Source: an uncultured Bacteroidales bacterium
Lineage (GTDB): Bacteria; Bacteroidota; Bacteroidia; Bacteroidales; UBA932
Direction: 5' to 3'
Length of the DNA stretch: 64,000 bases
NCBI GenBank assembly: GCA_900316525.1
Contig: ONDF01000017.1
Location: 1-64,000 of the forward strand
Part shown: positions 1-6,652 of the stretch, one piece after another
Layout: each line of letters begins with the position of its first letter
How positions within the stretch are numbered: position 1 is the stretch's first letter
Position numbers and translations under genes: made by a program
Notes under the pieces: generated by a model
The model's database searches: none
Seen by the model: the letters and a program-made list of their open reading frames with translations, nothing else
Told to the model about the DNA's origin: nothing

Positions 1-324
1 CTGTGTCAGAAGAAGTGTGATTTGAGTCTTCACATCTTCATCAGAACAATGCTTGGGCAAGTCGCCACAGCATACGAAGTATTCCTTGAACGCCTTGATT
101 CTTGCTGCCAAAGCCGCGTTATCGATATCAGTGATCAGGGCGTCGCGGACGGAGAGAATGTCGATGGTCCGCTGCTCTTCCATCAGTGCGTGGGCGGCAT
201 CGAAAATGTAGCGGAAGCACTCCTCGGCGAAGAAGAAGGGCTGCACGTGCTGCAGGACGTACTGCTGGTGCGTGACTTCTCCAATCAGGAGGTATCCTAA
301 GACGACAAAACAAAGACTTTCCAT
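1..324 (-). CDS. DnaB-like helicase N-terminal domain protein (partial, runs off left edge)
   Basis: An open frame starts at ATG 324-322 and runs leftwards through base 1 without a stop, giving 108 residues. It begins MESLCFVVLGYLLIGEVTHQ and continues with an all-helical pattern typical of the DnaB N-terminal domain: a short hydrophobic first helix, a 'FFFAEECFRYIFDAAHALME' stretch like the DnaB motif where the first helices precede 'HRRIYEA', then 'TIDILSVRDALI'. The ATPase part lies outside the window. DnaB unwinds DNA at replication forks; on a mobile element such a protein would serve replication of the excised form. It follows the excisionase-like gene on the same strand. The family call is by pattern only; the ATPase motifs that would prove it are not visible. 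Confidence 0.6.
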   Translation of the reverse strand, partial: MESLCFVVLGYLLIGEVTHQQYVLQHVQPFFFAEECFRYIFDAAHALMEEQRTIDILSVRDALITDIDNAALAARIKAFKEYFVCCGDLPKHCSDEDVKTQITLLLTQ

Positions 325-341
325 AAAAGCGTTATTTTACT

Positions 342-349
342 TATCTTTG
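342..349 (+). promoter_or_regulatory. Bacteroidetes -7 box reading rightwards
   Basis: TATCTTTG on the plus strand matches TAnnTTTG exactly. No credible plus-strand gene follows, but an intrinsic-terminator-like hairpin lies about 30 bp downstream, so the box probably drives a short RNA. Confidence 0.5.
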
Positions 350-355
350 TCCTTG

Positions 356-418
356 TAACTGAATTCCCGGCATGGAATTGACGTCGACAAGGACATTATT
401 TCTTGTTGACGTTTTTTT
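356..418 (+). ncRNA. candidate antisense sRNA (about 60 nt) opposite the leader of the DnaB-like gene
   Basis: Downstream of the -7 box at 342-349 there is a small hairpin (362-367 pairs with 374-379) and then an 11-bp stem with one G-U pair (381-391 with 402-412), followed directly by seven T residues (412-418). That is a rightward intrinsic terminator. The predicted RNA is about 60 nt. It is complementary to the untranslated stretch between the excisionase-like gene (stop at 417) and the DnaB-like start (324), so it would act as an antisense RNA if that leader is transcribed from upstream. The RNA is inferred from promoter plus terminator only. Confidence 0.4.
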
Positions 419-743
419 ACTTGGAGTCCCTGGAAGCAAGACGTTCCAGGTCAGAGAGACGGTAGCGGCGCTGGCCGGCCACAAAGACAGGTTCGAGCAC
501 GTGCTTGCGACCAAGCCGGTACAGGGTGCTGTCGGAGATATCGAACTTAAGCTTAACGGTTTCCGCAGTCACATAAGATTCCGCTTTCTCCGCTTCTTTC
601 AGTGCCCGCTGGCGGTCGAATTCGATCTGCGCATCAGCAAGCAGTTTCTTGCTGAAAAGAGAAAGGTCGCCAATCCGAATCTGGATGGTCGCATCCGGAC
701 AGCGTTTCACGAGTTCGTAGATGTCGATTTTTTCGTTCATCAT
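417..743 (-). CDS. excisionase-like / MerR-type helix-turn-helix protein
   Basis: 108 residues, two possible starts (743 or 740, Met-Met). The C-terminal half 'SYVTAETVKLKFDISDSTLY' followed by 'RYRLSDLERLAS' has the form of the short winged helix-turn-helix (HTH_17/MerR-like) domain used by excisionases and small regulators of Bacteroidales mobile elements. The N-terminal half is charged and helical with no recognised motif. It lies between the AAA+ gene and the DnaB-like gene on the same strand, which suits a directionality factor or switch controlling the excision and replication genes. Its stop codon overlaps the T-tract of the rightward terminator at 412-418. The HTH is fairly sure; the excisionase role is inferred from position. 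Confidence 0.65.
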   Translation of the reverse strand: MMNEKIDIYELVKRCPDATIQIRIGDLSLFSKKLLADAQIEFDRQRALKEAEKAESYVTAETVKLKFDISDSTLYRLGRKHVLEPVFVAGQRRYRLSDLERLASRDSK

Positions 744-768
744 TTACGTTTTATTATTGGCCTCTATT

Positions 769-790
769 GGTGTAGATACCGGCCTACACC
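769..790. repeat. inverted repeat upstream of the HTH gene
   Basis: GGTGTAG (769-775) and CTACACC (784-790) form 7-bp arms around 8 bases, 26 bp upstream of the HTH gene start at 743. Position suits an operator for that HTH protein; no further support. Confidence 0.35.
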
Positions 791-897
791 TCATTTGACC
801 TTTGGTTGCGATCCCTTGGGTCGAAGCCGGTATTCATCGGCCCTCGGGATGCAACACAGCAGCGAAGTTAGCTGAATGGGAAAACACTCTTTGAGGT

Positions 898-938
898 GAT
901 TCGTATCCGATTCGTATCCGATTCGTATCCGATTCGTC
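898..938. repeat. 11-bp tandem repeat (GATTCGTATCC x3 plus partial)
   Basis: Three perfect copies of GATTCGTATCC at 898-908, 909-919 and 920-930, then a partial copy GATTCGTC. The array sits in the 219-bp gap between the AAA+ gene stop (963) and the HTH gene. The 11-bp unit is close to one helical turn, so bound protein would sit on one face of the DNA, as with iterons or operator arrays. Confidence 0.8.
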
Positions 939-962
939 TGACCTTTTTTGCGTTTGGGGACC

Positions 963-2291
963 TTAAAAACCGATCCTGTTTCTTCGCCCCTCTTTCTCCG
1001 GTGTTTGTTCGTGACAGTATGCGACAATCTCATCAAGTGATGGATTATGGTCATTGAGGATTCTGTCAATAAGACAGAGGGATGCGATGTTGTCGATCTG
1101 TCCGCCAGATAATTCAAACCGCTCTGCCAGGTCCTCGATGGCACTGGGTGGTAACCATGGGAGTTTTCGGGCCCATATGGACTTTCGTACTTCTGCGTCT
1201 GGAAGGTCGAACTTGATCTTGAATAAAAACCGTCGATACAAGGCCTGGTCAATATTCTCCAGAAGGTTTGTTGTCGCAATCAGGATTCCGGAAAAGGAAT
1301 TGAGCTCTTGCAATACGATATTTGCGATTTCATTCGCTTCTTTGTCGGCAGAACGATGTACTTCTACCCGCCTGGAAAGAATCCCGTCTGCCTCATCCAT
1401 GAATAGAATGGGTGCATCCTTGGAAATCGCAGCAATATAGCGAAAGGTCCGGAATAGACCTCTGTAATTCCGCGGACCTTCCCCGAAATAGGTCATCCCC
1501 AATTTTGATGAATCAACCAGCAAGATATTACGACGATTCTCCCGTGCGATTTGTCTTGCAAACTCGGTTTTTCCAGTGCCTGGGGGGCCATATAGCAAGG
1601 CACCAATTCCGTTACGGAAGCCGGCGGACTTCAGGGAGTTTACAACTCTCGGATATGTGTCCCACCGTGTCGCTTTGAGTAGTTTCTGGGCCCTATCCTT
1701 TGTGCTTTGTGAGAAATACAGGTCTTTCTTCGTGATTTCATTCCAGGCGAAAATCTGTCCGTACTTTGATACGACCTTCGCTTTGATAAGTTCTTCTTTC
1801 CCTTTGAAAACCGCGGCACAAGCCTCTGAAGAAAGAAGATAGTTGTCAGTAGTGACCTCACTATTCTCTCCATGATGAACAGGAATGGTTTCGACGAGGC
1901 GTTTTTCCAAGAGAGAATTGATTCCTCTTTCAAACGAACGTTGAGCATCTTCCGAGGTGAAATGTTCGTGAGGCACAACCGCTGTGAGTGGTTCCTTCAA
2001 AAACAGGAAACACATTGAATAAAAAGTTGCCAAGGCATCGTCGTTCAACTTGTCGAGGTTCATGTTAGCAACTTTTTTTGAAAACGGCCAGGTCGGAAAT
2101 GCTTGAAGAAGTGTTTGGATTTGTTTGCAAAGGCTGGAGGCATCAGTATCACCAGCATCTCCAAATATCGAACACCCTCGTAGGAAGGAACGGCATAACC
2201 GCGAGAATGTCGCGAAAAGCTCTTCATCCGTTTGAGGTCGTGAATATGCCTTAGAACCATATTTGGCATAGTAGAGGGTCTCCTTGTTCAT
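963..2291 (-). CDS. AAA+ ATPase paired with a nuclease gene
   Basis: 442 residues. Residues 1-225 are an alpha-helical N-terminal part of unknown function. The AAA+ module follows: Walker A GPPGTGKT (235-242), Walker B ILFMDEAD (295-302), sensor 1 ATTN (339-342), arginine-finger-like RR (353-354) and a C-terminal helical lid. The module resembles FtsH/CDC48-type AAA domains, but there is no zinc-protease HExxH motif. Similar single-AAA proteins are common in Bacteroidales. It begins 4 bp after the stop of the predicted PD-(D/E)XK nuclease gene and is surely co-transcribed with it, so it probably powers or gates that nuclease. The substrate is unknown. Several tandem repeats lie just past its stop. 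Confidence 0.85.
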   Translation of the reverse strand: MNKETLYYAKYGSKAYSRPQTDEELFATFSRLCRSFLRGCSIFGDAGDTDASSLCKQIQTLLQAFPTWPFSKKVANMNLDKLNDDALATFYSMCFLFLKEPLTAVVPHEHFTSEDAQRSFERGINSLLEKRLVETIPVHHGENSEVTTDNYLLSSEACAAVFKGKEELIKAKVVSKYGQIFAWNEITKKDLYFSQSTKDRAQKLLKATRWDTYPRVVNSLKSAGFRNGIGALLYGPPGTGKTEFARQIARENRRNILLVDSSKLGMTYFGEGPRNYRGLFRTFRYIAAISKDAPILFMDEADGILSRRVEVHRSADKEANEIANIVLQELNSFSGILIATTNLLENIDQALYRRFLFKIKFDLPDAEVRKSIWARKLPWLPPSAIEDLAERFELSGGQIDNIASLCLIDRILNDHNPSLDEIVAYCHEQTPEKEGRRNRIGF

Positions 2292-2295
2292 TTGA

Positions 2296-2874
2296 TTAAG
2301 GTTTTAGAGTTTGGGATGACACCGTAAGCTGGTGTATCTGATATTCCGGGCGGGGTTCATCAATCCTTCTTTTTGTCAGGAACATACTAGAAGATAGTCG
2401 GATGTGTCTTTCTCTGTCTAATTCCTGGCATTTGGGCATGACGATGATTTTCCCAGAAGTGGCGTCGATAACCCCTTTATAAGGCCTCTTTTCGAATGGG
2501 GAAAGAATCTTCTTTTGGGCGGCTTCAACTAGATGGTGGGGGACAGCAAGGAAGAAATAGTTTGTAGCACCAAGATATTGATCAATCTTTTCATCACTCT
2601 TGAGGTTTTCGAGATTGGTTTTGATTTCTATGGAAACGGTGATAATACGATAGTCTTCCCTTCTCTGGTCCGGAAAAAACATCAAGATTCCATCGTGCCA
2701 AAAACAAGCTCGTGGGTTAGACTTGGTAGGGATAACATATTCTCGGACTTGATCCATGGCCTCTAGATAAATGCGATTGCTTTTAGATTCCCGAGAGTAG
2801 ACCCGGTTTACAAACTGCTGAGGGAACTGCCCTAAGACAATCTGTTTGAATACTTTTGCATGCCCTTCAATCAT
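2296..2874 (-). CDS. predicted PD-(D/E)XK nuclease, MmcB-like
   Basis: 192 residues from ATG 2874. The central region resembles the MmcB/VRR-NUC type of PD-(D/E)XK nuclease: an acidic residue D61 in 'CFWHDGILMFF', then the E-x-K pair E83 and K85 in 'SIEIKTN', then 'LKSDEKIDQYLG' and 'NYFFLAVP', which matches the MmcB pattern of a DFxxDxKW-like segment followed by '(Y/F)FAVP'. Members of this fold cut or bind DNA. It is the first gene of a two-gene unit with the AAA+ ATPase, 4 bp apart. No signal peptide or membrane segment. The fold is assigned by motif only; an uncharacterised non-catalytic member is possible. The pair as cargo of an integrative element suggests defence against foreign DNA, which is inference. 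Confidence 0.6.
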   Translation of the reverse strand: MIEGHAKVFKQIVLGQFPQQFVNRVYSRESKSNRIYLEAMDQVREYVIPTKSNPRACFWHDGILMFFPDQRREDYRIITVSIEIKTNLENLKSDEKIDQYLGATNYFFLAVPHHLVEAAQKKILSPFEKRPYKGVIDATSGKIIVMPKCQELDRERHIRLSSSMFLTKRRIDEPRPEYQIHQLTVSSQTLKP

Positions 2875-2950
2875 AATTATATAAGTGTTAAGTCTCCCCC
2901 TTCCTTGAAACTCTCAAGGCGGGTTGTGAACAATAGTAAGGACGCGGACG

Positions 2951-3015
2951 TGCTGACAACTGCAGCGGAGGACGATGCAATCGTCCTCCGCTGGCATTGC
3001 TTTCGGTTGTCAGCA
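2951..3015. repeat. nested inverted repeat just after the small gene stop
   Basis: Outer perfect 10-bp arms (2951-2960 TGCTGACAAC, 3006-3015 GTTGTCAGCA) enclose a perfect 13-bp hairpin (2964-2976 with 2980-2992, loop GCA) and an unpaired GGCATTGCTTTCG side. Begins 2 bp beyond the stop of the gene at 3017-3214. No T-tract, so a plain terminator is unlikely. Confidence 0.8.
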
Positions 3016-3016
3016 A

Positions 3017-3214
3017 CTAGCGAGTTGAGTTCCGCGGCCTAAATTCGTGAACAATCCGGCATTGAGAGTGAAGGGCATTCACATACTGTGTCTGTGGATT
3101 CCCTTTCTCAATGCTTATGCAAACAAGGTCGAGTTCTTGTATAAGATAGGCGAGTTCTTGGCTATTCTGTGGTGAGAGAAATGACTGCCATTCTGAAGTG
3201 ATGTCTTTTTTCAT
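3017..3214 (-). CDS. small hypothetical protein
   Basis: 65 residues, starting MKKDITSEWQSFLS and ending RPRNSTR. The composition is that of a normal soluble protein, with an amphipathic helical middle (ELAYLIQELDLVCISIEKG). No family is recognised. It lies between the hairpin run after the two-TM gene and the nuclease/ATPase pair, on the same strand, so it may belong to either. A nested inverted repeat follows its stop by 2 bp. The coding call rests on strand, composition and a start after a plausible leader; it could be spurious. Confidence 0.45.
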   Translation of the reverse strand: MKKDITSEWQSFLSPQNSQELAYLIQELDLVCISIEKGNPQTQYVNALHSQCRIVHEFRPRNSTR

Positions 3215-3254
3215 TCTGAGAGGATTTAGTGGAAAAGAATTGAAATAGAAAAGA

Positions 3255-3279
3255 AACAGACAACGTGGAGTTGTCTGTT
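3255..3279 (-). terminator. hairpin with T-rich tail, reading leftwards
   Basis: Perfect 10-bp stem AACAGACAAC (3255-3264) with GTTGTCTGTT (3270-3279), loop GTGGA. On the minus strand the stem is followed by a T-rich stretch (TTCTTTTCTATTTC), so it is the likely end of the transcript that carries the integrase and the two-TM gene. A smaller GCAGC/GCTGC hairpin lies at 3288-3300. Confidence 0.55.
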
Positions 3280-3321
3280 AGTTTGGGCAGCTTTGCTGCT
3301 AGTGCGTGAGATTATTTGTTC

Positions 3322-3349
3322 GGGGCAAGAGGTAAAGACCTCTTGCCCC
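3322..3349. repeat. perfect 12-bp hairpin
   Basis: GGGGCAAGAGGT (3322-3333) and ACCTCTTGCCCC (3338-3349) with a 4-base loop. It is one of four strong hairpins in the 266 bp between the two-TM gene and the next gene. Confidence 0.8.
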
Positions 3350-3361
3350 TATTAGACGAGT

Positions 3362-3473
3362 AGCATATCTTAATGGAAACAAAAACACCCTCCTGCGACA
3401 GTACGCTGGCCTTATTGGCCGGGCAGCGCGGGAGGGTGTTTGAGAGCGGAAGCGATTTCCGTCAAGATATGCT
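3362..3473. repeat. nested inverted repeat just after the two-TM gene stop
   Basis: Outer 10-bp arms AGCATATCTT (3362-3371) and AAGATATGCT (3464-3473) enclose an inner stem of about 15 bp (3383-3397 with 3427-3441, one G-U pair) that itself holds a GGCC/GGCC mini-stem (3408-3411 with 3417-3420). It starts 7 bp past the stop of the gene at 3481-4425. The architecture (10-bp outer, 13-15-bp inner) is the same as at 2951-3015. Confidence 0.8.
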
Positions 3474-3480
3474 TATAAGG

Positions 3481-4425
3481 TTATTGAGTCTTTGGGGGAG
3501 TTTGTTTGGTCGATTTCGGGATAATGAAACGAATGGGTCCTTTACCATCCGGATACTTCTCAAGGTATTTTTCATACAGAAATACAAAGGTTTTATCGAA
3601 GAGAACTTCTTTTGATTTGTAGAGTTTATTGATCTTACTCTCTCCGATGATGGACAGATTGTTTTGTCCGATCGCGTTGTAAAACGTTGTAATCCATGTC
3701 TTGTAGGTTTTGTCACCAAGCTTCTCAAAACTAATCACGTCAGTATAATACAAGATAAGACCCACTCTTTCAAGGTCGACCTGAAGCCACTCTCTTGAGC
3801 ATAGCTTATTAGTCAGCATGTCATACATGGTTTTCTTGTTTGGCTCTTTTTTATCAATTTCAGTGAAAGAACCCAGAAAACAATCTTTGAACGAAGAATA
3901 AATGCTAACTGAAAGCTTCTTATTAGGCTCCAGTGGCTGACGTGATGCAAATGTGGGAGGGCTGACAGAAAAAACCTTGTCCTGCTCAGAGTAGGGGGGC
4001 GTTTCAACAGATTCCGAGGAAAAGGAGGTTTCTTTGTTTGTATCGTCTATCGTAAGCGGATTCGTATTGGATTCGGTGGTAGGGGTGTCTCCTTTTAATG
4101 CGCGGAATCCAACAACAATCCCTATCGTTAGATCTACGAAGATCTTGCCGAAAATAGCACATGACGCAAAGCCAAATACTAGCAGGAAGACAAACCCCCA
4201 AGTGTTGTTTTCGATAAGCGTTCCCTTCCATGCATTTGAAAGACTGTCTTTCCCCAAAGTGCCGATTGCCAAATCTTCTCTGTAAACGAGTGCCAAGAAT
4301 GCAATAAGACTAAGGGCGTAAATAGCAAGAACAATATACCATCCTATATTATGGAATTTTAAGAAACCTTGGTTCACAGAGTCACCAAATGCGTTCATGA
4401 ACTTTCGAAACTTTGACCTATTCAT
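3481..4425 (-). CDS. two-TM membrane protein with a cytoplasmic C-terminal domain, unknown function
   Basis: 314 residues. TM1 is about residues 29-48 (GWYIVLAIYALSLIAFLALV); TM2 lies in 76-108 (WGFVFLLVFGFASCAIFGKI onwards), long enough to be two short segments. A polar Ser/Thr/Pro-rich linker (about 112-165) leads to a soluble domain of about 150 residues with many aromatic and charged residues and no motif I recognise. The start lies 2 bp after the integrase stop, so it is co-transcribed with the integrase. The layout (membrane anchor plus cytoplasmic domain, followed by structured RNA) would suit a membrane effector, superinfection-exclusion protein or anchor, but this is inference. Confidence 0.75.
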   Translation of the reverse strand: MNRSKFRKFMNAFGDSVNQGFLKFHNIGWYIVLAIYALSLIAFLALVYREDLAIGTLGKDSLSNAWKGTLIENNTWGFVFLLVFGFASCAIFGKIFVDLTIGIVVGFRALKGDTPTTESNTNPLTIDDTNKETSFSSESVETPPYSEQDKVFSVSPPTFASRQPLEPNKKLSVSIYSSFKDCFLGSFTEIDKKEPNKKTMYDMLTNKLCSREWLQVDLERVGLILYYTDVISFEKLGDKTYKTWITTFYNAIGQNNLSIIGESKINKLYKSKEVLFDKTFVFLYEKYLEKYPDGKGPIRFIIPKSTKQTPPKTQ

Positions 4426-4427
4426 GC

Positions 4428-5801
4428 TTATTCCAGTTTTAAGATTGTCTCTTTCGCCATTTCTTCGTCGATATCCCTGTACCGAGCGAAGGCCCGTGAA
4501 TTCTCTACGTGACCGGATATTTTCGCAATCAAATTGGGATCCTTTATTTCTTTATAAAGGTTGCCAATCAGCACTCTGCGAGCCATATGTGATGATGCCA
4601 CCTCCCAAATGGGGTGTTTTTCCTCTTCGCGGGTTATGGTATTCAAAGTTGTGACCATCCGATTGATGCCGGCAAGCCGAAGCATCTTCTTGATGTCGCG
4701 ATTATAGTCCTGTTCACAGATGAAGGGGAGGAGTTTCTTCCCGGGGCTATCCGCATACCGGTCCAGGATTTCTTGGGCGGTAGGCGTAATGGGCACCCGG
4801 ACAATCCACGGTCGTCCTTCCTTTGTTTTTCTAGGAATATATTCTATAGCACCGTCAATAATGTTCTCCCGGGTCATCTTCATCAGGTCGCCGACGCGGC
4901 ATCCAATGAAGCATTGAAATACGAAGATGTCTCGCTGGACATTCAGTCCGGGATTGTCCGGGAAGGTCGCAGCATAAAGCTGGTTTCGTTCTTCCTTTGT
5001 AAGGTAGAACGGTGTCCCGTATACCGATGTCCCCATTTCATAGTTGTCGAACGGATCTTTTGTGAGGAAGTCGTTCTTGATAGCCCAATGAATGAAGGTG
5101 TGCAGGCGGGACATGAAACCGTAGAGGGTGTTGCCGCCTCGCGGTTTCGGCAGACGGCATTCTGGAACAGCGTCGTATGCTTGCTGAAGGAGGGGGTCTG
5201 CGATGTAAGGCTTTCCCTCCTCATCAGTCTTAACAAACTGATGCTCGGATGCATAGTAATCGTAGAAATCCCTCAAGAAGTCTGCAGATAGGGTCTCAAA
5301 GGCGATCTTCTCCCCGGAATAGATTTCGTATCTTTTCAGAGCCCGGAGGATGACATTGTATTGTCTTTTCCGGTCATGGGAGACGTTCTGGGTTTCCACA
5401 AAGCGCTCGAACGCTTTGAAGAGATCATCCTTATCCGAGTCATTTTCTGGTGTGACCTGGCTTGACAACCGCTGTTGAAGTTTATCATTGACCCACTTGG
5501 GAGGCAGTGGCAACTTGCCTGCGCCGGCATCCAGAAATGCTTGGTGGAGATACTGCTCGATTTCCTTTAATTCGGCGTTGATTCGCTGCAGGTCCTTCAC
5601 GATTGCTTTGTTTTCTTCGGACATCACGCGAATCTTGGGGATTGTCAGCGTCTGCTTATCTTGGTCCCAGTGCTGCGCTTGCACCCAAAGGTTCGTTTTA
5701 CCGCGCTGGTTGAACCGCCCATGAAAAAAACGTACAAGGATTTCTTGTTTCCCCGTAGTTTTGTCTATCTTTGTTGACAGAGTATATACGATGGTCGCCA
5801 T
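4428..5801 (-). CDS. tyrosine-type site-specific integrase
   Basis: 457 residues, full length for Bacteroidales element integrases. Residues 1-110 form the arm-binding region, about 125-250 the SAM-like core-binding domain, and 265-457 the catalytic domain. The catalytic set is complete: R302 (GCRVGDL), K325 (PRKTKEG), H405 and R408 (SSHMARRVLIG), H431 (ISGHVE) and nucleophile Y441 (FARYRDI). It inserts and excises the element by strand exchange at att sites. Start ATG 5801; its -7 box lies at 5826-5833 inside a set of TTTGGCGAC repeats, suggesting autoregulation. Cargo genes follow downstream on the same strand, the first after 2 bp. Confidence 0.95.
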   Translation of the reverse strand: MATIVYTLSTKIDKTTGKQEILVRFFHGRFNQRGKTNLWVQAQHWDQDKQTLTIPKIRVMSEENKAIVKDLQRINAELKEIEQYLHQAFLDAGAGKLPLPPKWVNDKLQQRLSSQVTPENDSDKDDLFKAFERFVETQNVSHDRKRQYNVILRALKRYEIYSGEKIAFETLSADFLRDFYDYYASEHQFVKTDEEGKPYIADPLLQQAYDAVPECRLPKPRGGNTLYGFMSRLHTFIHWAIKNDFLTKDPFDNYEMGTSVYGTPFYLTKEERNQLYAATFPDNPGLNVQRDIFVFQCFIGCRVGDLMKMTRENIIDGAIEYIPRKTKEGRPWIVRVPITPTAQEILDRYADSPGKKLLPFICEQDYNRDIKKMLRLAGINRMVTTLNTITREEEKHPIWEVASSHMARRVLIGNLYKEIKDPNLIAKISGHVENSRAFARYRDIDEEMAKETILKLE

Positions 5802-5820
5802 TGTCTAGTCTATGCGTTCC

Positions 5821-5859
5821 GTCGCCAAATATAATTATTTTTGGCGACTTTTTGGCGAC
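5821..5859. promoter_or_regulatory. integrase promoter with three TTTGGCGAC half-sites
   Basis: The minus-strand -7 box TATATTTG is at 5826-5833. GTCGCCAAA occurs at 5821-5829 and its inverse TTTGGCGAC at 5840-5848 and 5851-5859; a further GTCGCCA lies within the integrase start codon region (5793-5799). The half-sites overlap the -7 box and region upstream, so a protein bound here would block transcription of the integrase. Confidence 0.6.
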
Positions 5860-6447
5860 TTACTTGACTTGTATTGAATTGCCGTGACCGCTCGTGAAAA
5901 ATGATGGGGTTCTAAAAACAATTCAAAATCAGTCAGATATATATCAAGGTGCTTGGTTTTCAGCAAGTTGCCGAAACTCACATTATCCATGAATTAGAGT
6001 CCCAACGGAATCACGAAAGGAACGGACGCCACGGTCGCAGACCGTGGCGTTTGTCGTGCAAGGGGTGCGTCAAGCTTGCTTGATCGCACCCCTTGTGCAG
6101 GGATGCCGGCGCGAAGCGACGGAATCCCGAATACTTATTCGGCCCGCAGGGCCAACTCCCAACTGTCGCCCTCATCCTCAAATACCCCCATTTTTGAGGA
6201 CGACCAGGCCATTTTGACCGTTCCGTCCTCATACAAGCCCATTCTTGAGGACGAGAAGGTGGTGGCCGGCCCCTGGCCGGACAAATCCCAATAATCTACC
6301 CTCCCCATGAAAAGCGAAAGCGGACCAATCGCTCTTCCAGGGCCTCAAAGGCCATCCTGCCCGCCTTAAACCTCTTTTCAAAGGGCCCTAAAGCACCCCG
6401 CCCCCCATCGTAGGCCCTTCTATGCCCCTTTTCCCCGCTCTCGCTAT
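5860..6447. other. 588-bp stretch without a convincing gene; several hairpins
   Basis: Probably contains the right end (att site) of the element, which I could not identify because the other end is outside the window. Visible structures: a perfect 10-bp hairpin ACGCCACGGT/ACCGTGGCGT (6026-6050, loop CGCAG); a long stem 6059-6095 in which CAAGGGGTGCG (6059-6069) pairs with 6085-6095 and TCAAGC (6070-6075) with GCTTGA (6078-6083), with a one-base bulge; and a degenerate 51-bp direct repeat from 6175. Open frames here have no family resemblance. Confidence 0.5.
6175..6257. repeat. degenerate 51-bp direct repeat, each copy with a TCCTCA/TGAGGA hairpin
   Basis: TCCTCA occurs at 6175 and again at 6226, each followed by a matching TGAGGACGA (about 6195 and 6247). 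Read on the minus strand in one frame the copies encode SSSRMGLYED and SSSKMGVFED 17 residues apart, so this may be a fragment of a repeat protein, but the open frame is short and ends in TAA. Confidence 0.5.
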
Positions 6448-6618
6448 TTAATCCATTCTTGTGCATAGGGCGGGGGTGAGAGCGGTCCTGGCCTTGCGGC
6501 TCTGGACCTTCTGATTGATGTACTCGTAGATATCCTTTCCGAAATCTACGATCATGAGAATGGAGACGACGGGGCCAAAGCCCTTCCCCATGATGTCGAA
6601 AACTCTTTTTGCTTTCAT
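6448..6618 (-). CDS. possible small protein, unknown
   Basis: 56 residues from ATG 6618 to TAA 6448-6450, starting MKAKRVFDIMGKGFG. Residues 11-28 are moderately hydrophobic (GKGFGPVVSILMIVDFG), followed by 'DIYEYINQKVQSRKARTAL'. No family recognised. It sits between the hairpin-rich stretch and IS-end-like repeats, so it may be the stub of a longer gene cut by insertion. Coding status is doubtful. Confidence 0.3.
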   Translation of the reverse strand: MKAKRVFDIMGKGFGPVVSILMIVDFGKDIYEYINQKVQSRKARTALTPALCTRMD

Positions 6619-6652
6619 GATGCTGTTGTGTTAAAGTGGAAATTCCGAAGGA

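Noticed and set aside
372..875. Plus-strand 167-codon open frame
   Set aside because: It is the reverse of the HTH gene at 417-743 and passes through the terminator hairpin.
898..938. CRISPR array
   Set aside because: Units are 11 bp with no spacers, and there are no cas genes in the window.
2951..3473. Integron attC sites after cassette genes
   Set aside because: The outer arms lack the GTTRRRY/RYYYAAC core and the integrase at 4428-5801 lacks an integron-type extra helix that I can recognise.
3255..4425. Retron-like layout (structured RNA beside a protein gene)
   Set aside because: No reverse transcriptase motif (such as the YxDD box) in any neighbouring gene.
6011..6294. Open frames of about 72 codons on both strands
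   Set aside because: They lie across hairpins and repeats and have no family resemblance.
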